Assembly (NCBI GenBank): GCA_001772805.1
Contig: MEUW01000021.1
Span: 61,167 to 109,788, forward strand
Direction of reading: 5' to 3'
Origin: a candidate division WWE3 bacterium RBG_19FT_COMBO_53_11
GTDB lineage: Bacteria; Patescibacteriota; WWE3; 9FT-COMBO-53-11
DNA length: 48,622 bases
Made by a program: the position numbers and the translations under genes
Shown: one piece after another, positions 22,749 through 30,366 of the stretch
How positions within the stretch are numbered: position 1 is the stretch's first letter
How the letters are laid out: each line of letters begins with the position of its first letter
Notes under the pieces: model-generated
Told to the model about the DNA's origin: nothing
The model's database searches: none
Seen by the model: only the letters and a program-made list of their open reading frames with translations

Positions 22749-23636
22749 ATGGACACCGATCTTCGACAATCGGCCGGCTGGGCTAAGTATCTCCAAAGCC
22801 AAGGTTGGAAGATAGAGGAGTCGAAGGGCTTTAAAGCGTATATAAGGAAAGTCCCGCTAGTAGGATCGGTGATTAAGATTCAACGCCCGGCCGAAATTCC
22901 GCCCGTTGAGGAAATAGATCGAATCGCTAAAAAACACCACGCCCTTTTCGTCAAGCTGGAACCGCCGTTAGGCGTCAGAGATCAGGCGTCAGAGATCAGA
23001 GGGTTTAAACCTGATTCGAGTCCAAATCTTCCGACCAAAACATTGGTGATTGACCTCACCAAATCCGAGAAAGAACTTTGGGAAGATCTCTCCCAAGATG
23101 CGCGGCAGAGCGTGCGGAAGGCACGCAGTGAACAGTTAACAGTAGACAGTTGTCAGCATGGAGACAAAGATTTCGAACCGGCGTTGCAAAATTTCCATAA
23201 ACTTTTAAAAGAAACCGGGCGCCGGCAGGGATTTTGGACTCCCAGTCTTACCCAACTCCGGGCCAAAGCTGACGCCTTTGGCCAAGACGTCATTCTTTTT
23301 CTCGTTCAACCGGGACCTTTGGCCGGAGCGTTTTTTCTTAGAGATGGGGAAACCGTTTATTACCACCACGCCGGTTCATCGCCGGAAGGCCGGGAGAAAC
23401 ACGCTCCCTACCTGTTGCTTTGGGAGGCCATCAAATTTTTCCGCCATTCCGCCAAACAGCTCGATCTGGAGGGGGTCTCCGATCCCCGCTTTCCTAAGCA
23501 AACCAAGCGTTGGTCCGGCTTCACGATTTTTAAAAACAAGTTCGGCGGGCAAGAGCGAGACTACCCCGCGCCTCTGATCAGACATTACAATCTCCTCACC
23601 CGCGTCCTCTTCAAGTTCGCCGATAAGATTTCCTAA
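22749..23636 (+). CDS. Second FemAB-family aminoacyltransferase, divergent copy
   Basis: 295 aa with SAGWAKYLQSQGW, KLEPPLG, TLVIDLTKSEKELWEDLSQ, GRRQGFWTP and LDLEGVSDPRFP. It is similar in layout to its neighbour but shorter. Two low-complexity strings are read in frame: a tandem 14-mer GGCGTCAGAGATCA (22971-22998) and an ACAGT-rich string (about 23126-23157). Both fall in loops, which suggests tolerated insertions. The ATG at 22749 lies 9-14 nt after TACAAT, so the mRNA is probably leaderless. Confidence 0.85.
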   Translation: MDTDLRQSAGWAKYLQSQGWKIEESKGFKAYIRKVPLVGSVIKIQRPAEIPPVEEIDRIAKKHHALFVKLEPPLGVRDQASEIRGFKPDSSPNLPTKTLVIDLTKSEKELWEDLSQDARQSVRKARSEQLTVDSCQHGDKDFEPALQNFHKLLKETGRRQGFWTPSLTQLRAKADAFGQDVILFLVQPGPLAGAFFLRDGETVYYHHAGSSPEGREKHAPYLLLWEAIKFFRHSAKQLDLEGVSDPRFPKQTKRWSGFTIFKNKFGGQERDYPAPLIRHYNLLTRVLFKFADKIS

Positions 23637-23653
23637 ACACCGGGGGGTATAAT
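23637..23653 (+). promoter_or_regulatory. CsoR-operator-like half site overlapping a -10 box
   Basis: CCGGGGGGTATAAT; its first 12 nt (CCGGGGGGTATA) are identical to the right half and extension of the palindromic operator upstream of csoR. TATAAT forms the -10 of the metalloprotease gene. The left half is not conserved. Confidence 0.45.
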
Positions 23654-23682
23654 CAACTCAAACCTCAACAAAGGAGGGAGAG

Positions 23683-24741
23683 ATGGGACTTCCACTTAAG
23701 CTTCGCTTCTGGCGATGGCACCGGAACCCGATTTCCAGATATCGCTTCCGGCTGTTTGAATATGAGGTCCGCAGCTTAGCCCGAAAAGCTAAGGATGCGC
23801 TCGCCATTGTCCAACCGGAAGAAATTCAACGGCGAAAGGCAATTTTCAAAAGATACGAAGAAGACCTGGAGGAGGGAAGATTTGATACCCCTCTTCGCCC
23901 CCTGGTCGAAGAGATGGTAGCCAGTGATATCTCGGAGGCGCTTGGACATCAAGGCATCTGGTTCCCTCCGGTTGCATTCTGCATTCAAGTTCCGCCTACA
24001 ACCTTGATAATTTCGGCAAGATCAAAGATCTACCACGCCGAGGGTTCTATAAACAATACCCTGCTTCGGTGGTACTTGTCGCCAATGGAAAGGCAGGAAA
24101 TTGAAGAATACGTCGAGAAACTGGACCAACGGTTAAGCGCACTGGTGGTTGACGCAGCGGGGTTGTCAACCCTCCCGCCGATGTCAGCGCCCTATCCAGC
24201 CCAAAAACTGGTAAAGGTCGCCGGGCACGAATGGGGCCACATTTACTTCTGGCTTTCCCCGCTGGGAATTTCCACCAGTATCGGTGGCAACAAGAACGGC
24301 ACACTCCCCATCAACGAAGCTGCCTGCCAGGTAGTGTCGGAAGAGATTTCTCAAATGATCGGCGCAAAATACGGCTGGGAGGAAGTTGAAGAAGAGCCGG
24401 GAGAGGATGTTCCGGATTTCGACCAGACGATGCTCTCAATCCGCAAGAAGGTGGACAAACTTCTCGAAGAAGGAAAGATCGAGGAGGCTGAAGCTTTCAT
24501 GGAAGAAAGCCGGTGTCGCCTGAACGAGGTCTTTTTTCCCCCGACTCGTAAACTCAATCAGGCCTATTTTGCCTTCTTTGGAAACTACGAATTGGGAGCT
24601 TCTGGCGACGACCAAACCCCAAAACGGATTCGCGAATTAAGGAACAAGCTCGGCAGCCTTAGCGATTTCCTGAAAGCAATTCGCCGGGTCACTTCTGCCG
24701 AAGATTTCGAAAATCTTCTCCAAAAGTATGAAATCGACTAA
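23683..24741 (+). CDS. Putative cytosolic zinc metalloprotease (HEWGH)
   Basis: 352 aa, no signal peptide or membrane helix. The motif VAGHEWGHIYF (about residue 180) matches HEXXH. INEAACQVVSEE about 35 residues later could supply the third ligand, as in gluzincins. The C-terminal half is rich in charged helices. The family is not recognised beyond this motif. The strong RBS AAAGGAGGGAGAG precedes the ATG. Its promoter carries a CsoR-operator-like half site, so metal-dependent control is possible. A terminator follows directly. Confidence 0.65.
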   Translation: MGLPLKLRFWRWHRNPISRYRFRLFEYEVRSLARKAKDALAIVQPEEIQRRKAIFKRYEEDLEEGRFDTPLRPLVEEMVASDISEALGHQGIWFPPVAFCIQVPPTTLIISARSKIYHAEGSINNTLLRWYLSPMERQEIEEYVEKLDQRLSALVVDAAGLSTLPPMSAPYPAQKLVKVAGHEWGHIYFWLSPLGISTSIGGNKNGTLPINEAACQVVSEEISQMIGAKYGWEEVEEEPGEDVPDFDQTMLSIRKKVDKLLEEGKIEEAEAFMEESRCRLNEVFFPPTRKLNQAYFAFFGNYELGASGDDQTPKRIRELRNKLGSLSDFLKAIRRVTSAEDFENLLQKYEID

Positions 24742-24774
24742 ACCGCACTTTCCCCAGTGCGGTTTTTCTCTTTT
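24741..24774 (+). terminator. Intrinsic terminator of the metalloprotease gene
   Basis: ACCGCACT and AGTGCGGT pair around TTCCCC and are followed by TTTTCTCTTTT. The 200 bp after it, up to the next promoter, contains no convincing gene. Confidence 0.9.
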
Positions 24775-24911
24775 GGAGGAAAAACTTCCCGTTAAGAAAA
24801 TTGTTTCGTCCTCGCTTTGCTTAAACGAACAACAGTGCGCTGGCTTCGGAAGAAAGGAAACAAATAACTGGCGGGACAGTTTCAGAAATCTTCACTTAAG
24901 CCCTTGGTAAT

Positions 24912-24940
24912 TTGAGTTAGCAACCTTTCCCCTTTATAAT
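24912..24940 (+). promoter_or_regulatory. Promoter of the secreted peptidase gene
   Basis: TTGAGT, a 17-bp spacer and TATAAT, followed by an RBS GGAAGGAGGAG. Confidence 0.85.
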
Positions 24941-24972
24941 CGAAGCAAACCCAAAAGGAAGGAGGAGATGCA

Positions 24973-26151
24973 ATGGGCGAGAGGTCGCGAGTTCGATTTG
25001 CGCTTACTCTTTTAGCTTTTGTCGCCGTTCTGATCCCCGTTCCTACGCAAGCTCAAGGCATTGGAATAAGGGTTATCGACGAATCCTATTCCTATACTTT
25101 TGCCAAAGAAGCGATCTTTGAGATTGAGATTGAAAGCACTCTTAGGGAAGCAAACCTGTTCTATACGGTCGAGGGAGAGATCGGGCAAAGCTTCCGGAGA
25201 GCACCAATCTCTGGAGGAAGAGCGGTTGCCACCGTCTCCCTAGTAAGCGGCCAAATTCCCCCGGCTTCCCAAGTAACTTACTTCTGGCGGCTGGAAGACT
25301 CGCAAGGCCAACTGCTTAGAACGAACGAGCAGTCGTTTAGGTACTTGGACCAACAGTTTTCCTGGAAGAGCAAAACTCGCGAGGACGTAACCGTCTTTTG
25401 GTACGGGAGAGACAATCTTGGCAATCAGCTGCTGGAGCAAACGGAAAAATCGCTGGGCGAGGTTAAGAACCTGCTTGGCCTAACCCAATCCCAACCAATA
25501 AGGGTAGTCTTTTACCAAAGTTGGGCAGACATGCAGCCGGCTGTGGCTGATCGCTGGGGCGACCAACAAGTTGTCAGTCTGGGCGTGGCCATGAACATGC
25601 AAACAGCAGTTCTCTTTCTGCATAGCTCCTGGGAAGAAACTTTAACCCATGAGCTCACGCATGTTTTAACCAGCCAACTCATGGAAGGGCCCTACGATCG
25701 CTTACCATTCTGGTTAAGTGAGGGCTTGGCAACTTATACCGAAGGAAGCACACGGGAAGGAACGCAAAATCCCCTCTCGATTGGACTTCTTTCCTCAGGT
25801 CCTACGCGCGCCCAGGACATTGGCCCTGCTTATGCCCAAGCTCAAAGCATGGTGACATTCCTCATCCAAGAACACGGAGGCGAGGAAAGGATTCTGGAGC
25901 TGCTGACAACCATGGGCCAAGGGGAAACGGTGGATAACGCCCTCCTTAGCGTGTATGGTTTTGACCGCACCGAACTTGAGAAGAGGTGGAGGGCGTGGGT
26001 TGGAAAGCCCATCGCAGAAACGCCACAACCTCAAACTCCACCCCAAGACGAACCAATACGTTTTGCTTTGGCGGTTGGTGCTTTTTCGGTACTGTGTTTC
26101 GGAGCATCCGTCCTTCTTCTTTGCACCCTGAAAAAGGCTTGGAGAAAGTGA
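24973..26151 (+). CDS. Secreted, membrane-anchored peptidase MA-like metalloprotease
   Basis: 392 aa: signal peptide (about 1-28, ending TQAQG), an N-terminal beta-rich domain, a catalytic domain with LTHELTHVL (about 220-228) and the Glu of WLSEGLATYTEGS as third zinc ligand, and a C-terminal membrane helix (about 360-382). This is the gluzincin layout of peptidase MA-like proteins. The catalytic domain is expected outside the cell, tethered at the C-terminus. It is a single transcription unit with its own promoter and terminator. Substrate unknown. Confidence 0.82.
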   Translation: MGERSRVRFALTLLAFVAVLIPVPTQAQGIGIRVIDESYSYTFAKEAIFEIEIESTLREANLFYTVEGEIGQSFRRAPISGGRAVATVSLVSGQIPPASQVTYFWRLEDSQGQLLRTNEQSFRYLDQQFSWKSKTREDVTVFWYGRDNLGNQLLEQTEKSLGEVKNLLGLTQSQPIRVVFYQSWADMQPAVADRWGDQQVVSLGVAMNMQTAVLFLHSSWEETLTHELTHVLTSQLMEGPYDRLPFWLSEGLATYTEGSTREGTQNPLSIGLLSSGPTRAQDIGPAYAQAQSMVTFLIQEHGGEERILELLTTMGQGETVDNALLSVYGFDRTELEKRWRAWVGKPIAETPQPQTPPQDEPIRFALAVGAFSVLCFGASVLLLCTLKKAWRK

Positions 26152-26160
26152 CTAAGTGCA

Positions 26161-26200
26161 AACCGCGTCTTGAAACCAAGGCGCGGTTTTTTATTTTTAT
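26161..26200 (+). terminator. Intrinsic terminator of the secreted peptidase gene
   Basis: AACCGCGTCTTG and CAAGGCGCGGTT form an imperfect stem followed by TTTTATTTTTATT. Confidence 0.85.
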
Positions 26201-26215
26201 TGGGGTACTTGCAGA

Positions 26216-26232
26216 ATACCCCCGGGGGGTAT
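26216..26232. promoter_or_regulatory. CsoR-type operator overlapping the csoR promoter
   Basis: ATACCCCC and GGGGGGTAT form the G/C-tract palindrome typical of CsoR/RcnR-family operators. It overlaps TATACT (26230-26235), the likely -10 box, implying autorepression that would be relieved by metal. Confidence 0.75.
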
Positions 26233-26245
26233 ACTATTAATAACA

Positions 26246-26509
26246 ATGAAAGCTTCGAAAGAACGCGTCCGGCATCGCCTCAAAATCATCCGGGGCCAGC
26301 TCACCGGCCTGGAGAAAATGGTTTCCGACGACAAATACTGCTTGGATATCCTCACCCTTTCCCTCGCGATTCAGCGGGCACTAAAAGAAATGGACCAGCT
26401 GATTCTGGAAGACCATATGAAAAGCTGCGTCGTCGAAGCGGCGCGGATCGGCAAGGCTGAAAAAGCTTCCAAAGAATTAACCGACCTTTTTAAGATTATT
26501 AGAAAATGA
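26246..26509 (+). CDS. csoR: CsoR/RcnR-family metal-sensing repressor
   Basis: 87 aa, all-helical DUF156 fold. The Cu(I) ligand set is present: Cys in DDKYCLDIL (about residue 32), then His and Cys in EDHMKSC (about 57-61), i.e. the C-H-C pattern of copper-responsive CsoR. RHRLKIIRGQLTGLEKM is the conserved DNA-contact helix. A G/C-tract operator overlaps its promoter, so autorepression is likely. The downstream genes on the same strand encode a DUF1573 protein, a Cys-rich protein and a CcdA-like transporter, suggesting a copper or thiol-stress regulon. Confidence 0.88.
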   Translation: MKASKERVRHRLKIIRGQLTGLEKMVSDDKYCLDILTLSLAIQRALKEMDQLILEDHMKSCVVEAARIGKAEKASKELTDLFKIIRK

Positions 26510-26510
26510 T

Positions 26511-26539
26511 GGACGGCCGCCATACGGCGACCTAGCATT
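26511..26539 (+). repeat. Palindromic GAC/TAG element between csoR and the DUF1573 gene
   Basis: ATG, GAC, GG, stem CCGCC/GGCG, A, CC, TAG, CAT. It begins 1 nt after the csoR stop and would lie in the intercistronic mRNA. Confidence 0.85.
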
Positions 26540-26556
26540 TAGTGCATAACAACAAA

Positions 26557-27087
26557 ATGAAAAGTTGCTGTGATGAGCCCGTGAAAACTGAAAAGGTCCG
26601 CAAGATCTCCCCGATTGCTCTGATTATCGGGGCCCTGACCCTCCTCACCTTAGTGGGAGGTTTTATCTTGGCTGCCAGCTCCGGACCGGCGAAATTATCT
26701 GAAACCGGAGCGCAGGCCTACACCGACCATACTTCTTTTGAGTGGGGGGAAATCGATATCAACGGCGGCAACGCCACCCACGTTTTCGAAATCGAAAATC
26801 GCGGCACCGGAGAATTGGATTTGGCCAATATCCTTACCTCCTGCGCCTGCACCAGCGCTCAAATTACGATTGAGGGGGTCGCTAGTCCTTACTTCGGAAT
26901 GCATTCCACTTCTTCTTGGATTGGAAAATTAGCGCCGGGAAAAACGGCGACCTTATCTATTATCTTTGACCCCCTCTTCCACGGACCGGAGGCGGTCGGA
27001 CCGATCGAGAGACTAATCTCGGTAGGCACAAACGACCCTCAAAATGAGAATCTGGAGTTCAAGCTTACCGGCAATGTCATTAAATAA
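26557..27087 (+). CDS. DUF1573 membrane-anchored protein
   Basis: 176 aa: short N-terminus with a CC pair (MKSCCDEP), one membrane helix (about 20-44), then an immunoglobulin-like DUF1573 domain (HTSFEWGEID, HVFEIENRGTGELDL, CACT, GKTATLSIIFDP, SVGTNDP). The family is extracytoplasmic with no firm biochemical role. The LTSCACTSA Cys pair could bind metal or form a disulfide. The ATG at 26557 is chosen over a GTG five codons upstream. The next gene starts 14 bp before its stop, so translation is coupled. Confidence 0.82.
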   Translation: MKSCCDEPVKTEKVRKISPIALIIGALTLLTLVGGFILAASSGPAKLSETGAQAYTDHTSFEWGEIDINGGNATHVFEIENRGTGELDLANILTSCACTSAQITIEGVASPYFGMHSTSSWIGKLAPGKTATLSIIFDPLFHGPEAVGPIERLISVGTNDPQNENLEFKLTGNVIK

Positions 27088-28048
27088 GTCTTTTTCTTTG
27101 AAAAAGCCATCTTTTCTCACTTCGTTCGAAAATAAGAAAAAAATATTCTCTAGAATCAAGAAACTCTTTCTCACCCCCTTGCCGCTCTACTTGGCTCTCC
27201 TGCTGGCGATTAATTTCGGGGTCCTTGCCGCCGCTGGAGAATACGTCCTCTTGACCCAGGGCTCCTCCGGAGGAGATTCGGCAACGCTCGTCCAAGATTT
27301 GAAGGCCGAAATCCTGCCGGCGGAAGGATACTCGACTTCGCTAACGTGGGGAGATCTCGGAAAGAAACTGGTAGAGGCCGGCGCAATCGATAAGGACCGG
27401 TTCACCGAAAACCACCGTTCCCCGACCGCGGGCGGCGAAGATTTGGACATCCTGGAGGGAGGGTCGGACAAGCCCCTCAAAATTAACGAGAACAATTCCG
27501 GCTTGGTACTGAACCTGCTCTGGGCGTTCGGCCTGACCCAAAAAAGCAAGGTCCTGGACGAGGGGCCGATGAAAAGTGGTGATTATTCGATCATGGACTT
27601 CGCCTCTACCGCCGGTTGGACCCTAGGCGCTAAAAAAGTCGAACAGCTCTACAGCAGCACCGAGCTAGCAGAACTAAACAACTTTCAGCAGGACCTAGTG
27701 AAGAAAATTGCCGAAAACGTATACCGCCCCTGCTGCGATAACCCCACCTCCTTCCCCGATTGCAACCACGGGATGGCCGCGCTTGGATTGATCGAGCTGG
27801 AAGTCGCCGCCGGAATTTCCGAGGAGCAGATCTACCGTGACGTTTTAGCCTTTAATTCTTTTTGGTTCCCCCAAACATATTTGGAAATTGCGGTTTACTT
27901 TAACCGGCAAGGTAAGGGCTGGAACGAGCTCGATCCTAAAACGATTCTCGGCCGAGAATACTCCTCCGCCTCCGGCTCTGCCGGGATCAGTAATCAGGTT
28001 AAGGACACCCCCGGCCTTGATTCCGGTGGAGGAAGCTGCGGAGTATAA
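27074..28048 (+). CDS. Cys-rich membrane-anchored protein of the csoR cluster, unknown
   Basis: 324 aa: one N-terminal membrane helix (about 36-58), an outer region of about 260 residues, a motif YRPCCDNPTSFPDCNHGMAA (around 220-240) and a C-terminal GGGSCGV. The CC-C-H cluster is a plausible copper or other metal site and matches its position after a CsoR repressor and before a CcdA-like transporter. I recognise no named family. The ATG at 27074 overlaps the DUF1573 gene by 14 bp. Confidence 0.7.
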   Translation: MSLNKSFSLKKPSFLTSFENKKKIFSRIKKLFLTPLPLYLALLLAINFGVLAAAGEYVLLTQGSSGGDSATLVQDLKAEILPAEGYSTSLTWGDLGKKLVEAGAIDKDRFTENHRSPTAGGEDLDILEGGSDKPLKINENNSGLVLNLLWAFGLTQKSKVLDEGPMKSGDYSIMDFASTAGWTLGAKKVEQLYSSTELAELNNFQQDLVKKIAENVYRPCCDNPTSFPDCNHGMAALGLIELEVAAGISEEQIYRDVLAFNSFWFPQTYLEIAVYFNRQGKGWNELDPKTILGREYSSASGSAGISNQVKDTPGLDSGGGSCGV

Positions 28049-28052
28049 GCCC

Positions 28053-28901
28053 ATGAACGAAACAATCATCTACGCGTCTCTTGCCAGCGCCTTCATTGCC
28101 GGGATGATCGCCCTCTTTGCCCCCTGCTGCGTCACTTATCTCCTGCCGGCTTACTTGGGCAATATTTTCCGCGAAAGAAAGAAGGTGCTCTTGATGACGT
28201 TTGTCTTTTCCCTCGGCATCTTTATCGTGCTTCTGCCGGCGGTATTGGGGGTGCAGGCGCTCTCCACTTTCGTCTTCCGCTACCATGATCAAATCTATCT
28301 GACGGGAGGGTCTTTAATGCTTCTGTTTGGGATCCTGGCATTCCTAGGCGTCAAACTCCCGATGCCGCGCTTAAGCCAACCCAATCTCGAGCGGCCGGAT
28401 TTTGCTTCAATTTTCACGCTGGGAGTCGTCTCGGGGATCACCAGCGCCTGCTGCGCCCCGGTTTTGGCCGGAGTGCTCACGCTCAGCTTTCTCGCCCCCT
28501 CGTTCTGGCTGGCAATTTTGGTCGGCGCTTTCTACGTTTTGGGAATGGTCTTCCCGCTCTATGTCATGTCTTATTTCATCGATCGGAAACAGATGCTCAC
28601 CGGAAGCTGGCTCAAGAAACCGCTCTTCCAATTGGATCTCGGTTGGAAAACTTATCCGATCCTGCGGAGCAATCTGATCTCTTCTTTGATTTTCCTCGTG
28701 ATGGGACTCTTAGTTATTTACCTGACGCTCGCCACCGATTTTTCGATGGCGGAAAGCGCCCAAAAGCTGACGGAAATCGTCACCCGGCTCCAGCAAACCC
28801 TCGTCCAGATCCCCTTCGCCAACGTCCTATTCGGTACGGCCGTGTTGGCGATCTTCGGGTTCTTCTGGTATCAAATTTTCCGCAAGAGAGACGGCAGATA
28901 A
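28053..28901 (+). CDS. CcdA/DsbD-like membrane thiol-electron transporter
   Basis: 282 aa with about seven or eight hydrophobic segments. FAPCCVTYLLPAYL (about 20-33) and SGITSACCAPVLAGV (about 127-141) are the two Cys-containing helices of the CcdA/DsbD fold, here with CC pairs instead of single Cys. Such proteins pass electrons from cytoplasmic thioredoxin to outer thiol proteins. The start at 28053, 4 nt after the upstream stop, is chosen over a long extension in the shadow of the previous gene. Its likely partner is the preceding Cys-rich protein. A second, more ordinary CcdA is at 45063. Confidence 0.82.
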   Translation: MNETIIYASLASAFIAGMIALFAPCCVTYLLPAYLGNIFRERKKVLLMTFVFSLGIFIVLLPAVLGVQALSTFVFRYHDQIYLTGGSLMLLFGILAFLGVKLPMPRLSQPNLERPDFASIFTLGVVSGITSACCAPVLAGVLTLSFLAPSFWLAILVGAFYVLGMVFPLYVMSYFIDRKQMLTGSWLKKPLFQLDLGWKTYPILRSNLISSLIFLVMGLLVIYLTLATDFSMAESAQKLTEIVTRLQQTLVQIPFANVLFGTAVLAIFGFFWYQIFRKRDGR

Positions 28902-28904
28902 TCC

Positions 28905-28933
28905 TTGCTTAAATCGCCCCGATGTGCTAGTTT
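28905..28933 (+). promoter_or_regulatory. Candidate promoter of the matrixin gene
   Basis: TTGCTT, a 17-bp spacer and TAGTTT. The start codon lies 9 nt after the -10 box, so the mRNA would be leaderless or nearly so. Confidence 0.5.
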
Positions 28934-28941
28934 GACTTTCA

Positions 28942-29688
28942 ATGAAAAGGATACTCGGACTTCTCGTCATTCTGGCCGCCGTCTTGCTTTGGAATTCGCC
29001 CACTCTGGCCCAACCCGGTAGAGCTTTCAAGCTTCCTTCCTCAGCCGTTAAAATTTCGGACAATCTCTATGATCTCGGGAGAGTAAACGGCGCGCAGGGG
29101 TACGCCATCCTCCGCCGCGATAATTACGCTCGGCCCGGGGGCGGCGCAGCCAAAGCGCCGAAGTGTTATGCATTTATGTCCAAGGGCGCCCGCTGGAAGG
29201 CCACCGAAGCGTACGTAACCGATGTTGAATCTTTGGCCACTGAAACCTCGCTGGAAACCTGGGATTCGCAAGTGGCTTTTGACCTCTTCGGAACCCGAGA
29301 TCTCTCGGTCGCGGTTGACGGAGCCGACACCGTTGCCCCCGACAACAAAAATGAGCTTTACTTCGGCGCGATTGAAGAACCAGGGGTGATCGGCGTCACC
29401 ATCGTCTGGGGCTATTTTTCCGGTCCTCCGCAAACCAGAAGGCTAATCGAATGGGACATGATTTTGGACAACGCCGATTTCTCTTGGGGCGATGCCACCC
29501 TTAACCCCGCCGTAATGGACTACCAAAACATCCTCACCCATGAGCTCGGACACTCCGCCGGAATGGCGGATATCTACGATGCCTCCTGCAGCGAAGTGAC
29601 GATGTACGGCTACGGAACAGAAGGGGAAACCAAGAAACGCGACCTCGCTCCCCAAGACATCACCGGCATCCGCGAACTTTATCGCTAA
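28942..29688 (+). CDS. Secreted matrixin-like (M10A) zinc metalloprotease
   Basis: 248 aa with a signal peptide (about 1-24, ending TLAQP) and a C-terminal metzincin site HELGHSAGMADIYD (HEXXHXXGXXD), followed by the Met-turn VTMYGYG. The C-terminal DLAPQDITGIRELY is typical of bacterial matrixins. There is no obvious propeptide Cys switch, although PKCYAF near residue 74 could serve. Predicted to act outside the cell; substrate unknown. It follows the CcdA-like gene by 40 nt but appears to have its own promoter. Confidence 0.85.
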   Translation: MKRILGLLVILAAVLLWNSPTLAQPGRAFKLPSSAVKISDNLYDLGRVNGAQGYAILRRDNYARPGGGAAKAPKCYAFMSKGARWKATEAYVTDVESLATETSLETWDSQVAFDLFGTRDLSVAVDGADTVAPDNKNELYFGAIEEPGVIGVTIVWGYFSGPPQTRRLIEWDMILDNADFSWGDATLNPAVMDYQNILTHELGHSAGMADIYDASCSEVTMYGYGTEGETKKRDLAPQDITGIRELYR

Positions 29689-29706
29689 ACCGCATTCTCC
29701 TAAATA

Positions 29707-29735
29707 TTGCCTTCCTAACCCTATAGTTATATAAT
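29707..29735 (+). promoter_or_regulatory. Promoter of the 163-aa gene
   Basis: TTGCCT, a 17-bp spacer and TATAAT, followed by an AAAGGAGG Shine-Dalgarno before the GTG at 29767. Confidence 0.82.
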
Positions 29736-29766
29736 GCGATCATCCTACTTTGAAAGGAGGATTGAC

Positions 29767-30258
29767 GTGGAGATCAATGATCCGGCGATGCTGGGTGGAA
29801 GAATTGAAACCCAGATGATGGCTTCGACGCTAAGCTACGGAGTCCAGTTTTTGGACCAGCTTTCCGACGAGAACCAGGAACGTCTCGTTCAGGAGCTGGT
29901 TCGGGACGTGCGCTCCGTATCGAGGCGAGGAATCGCTTGGGACCAGACCCGGCTCGAGCAGCTGACGGGAAACTGGTTCAGCCGCGGGCGGATCTATGAG
30001 ACTCTGCCCGAGGATGCGCTGGTCCCGACCGCGGATTTGGCCCAATCGGCGACGCAGCTCTTTCTGGAGCGGGTCCCGCTGCAGCTGGCCGAGGACGCCC
30101 TGGCCGGACTACAGCAGGCGATGGTCGCCCGACTGGCTGAAAATCCCGCCATTCAAAGCGCCGAAGACGCGGTTTGCCGTCTGCTCTGGCTCTGGTTCCA
30201 ATGGGGGCGCAGCTACCAAAAAGGCAATCCCCCGTCCGAAACCCCCCTTCCTAACTAG
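29767..30258 (+). CDS. Hypothetical cytosolic helical protein (163 aa)
   Basis: An acidic, helix-rich protein without membrane segments. Ala/Leu/Gln-rich helices (ADLAQSATQLFLERV, EDALAGLQQAM) dominate, and a Trp-rich stretch LLWLWFQWGRSY lies near the C-terminus. The GTG at 29767 is chosen because AAAGGAGG lies 6 nt upstream; an ATG 33 nt earlier overlaps the -10 box. It is a single-gene unit with promoter and terminator. No family recognised. Confidence 0.65.
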   Translation: MEINDPAMLGGRIETQMMASTLSYGVQFLDQLSDENQERLVQELVRDVRSVSRRGIAWDQTRLEQLTGNWFSRGRIYETLPEDALVPTADLAQSATQLFLERVPLQLAEDALAGLQQAMVARLAENPAIQSAEDAVCRLLWLWFQWGRSYQKGNPPSETPLPN

Positions 30259-30273
30259 AAGGGGGTTCTTTTT
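30240..30273 (+). terminator. Intrinsic terminator of the 163-aa gene
   Basis: AACCCCCCTTC and GAAGGGGGTT pair around CTAACTA and are followed by CTTTTT. The gene's stop codon lies in the loop. Confidence 0.9.
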
Positions 30274-30345
30274 CGCGTAGCGAAAAACTAGGTCGCGAAG
30301 CGGCCGTTCATTCCTTCGGAATGCTAGGTCGCGAAGCGGCCGTCC
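30270..30345 (-). repeat. Two tandem palindromic elements, 36-bp period, plus a flanking hairpin
   Basis: Two copies of CTAGGTCGCGAAGCGGCCGT (30288 and 30324) are separated by the palindromic linker CATTCCTTCGGAATG, the complement of the linker type at 19138-19243. A hairpin TTTTTCGC/GCGAAAAA precedes them. Confidence 0.9.
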
Positions 30346-30366
30346 TTTTACTAGTAGAATTGAACT

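Noticed and set aside
24728-24910. 60-codon plus-strand frame after the metalloprotease
   Set aside because: It begins inside the previous gene, runs through the terminator and has no coding character. The interval 24775-24911 looks non-coding.
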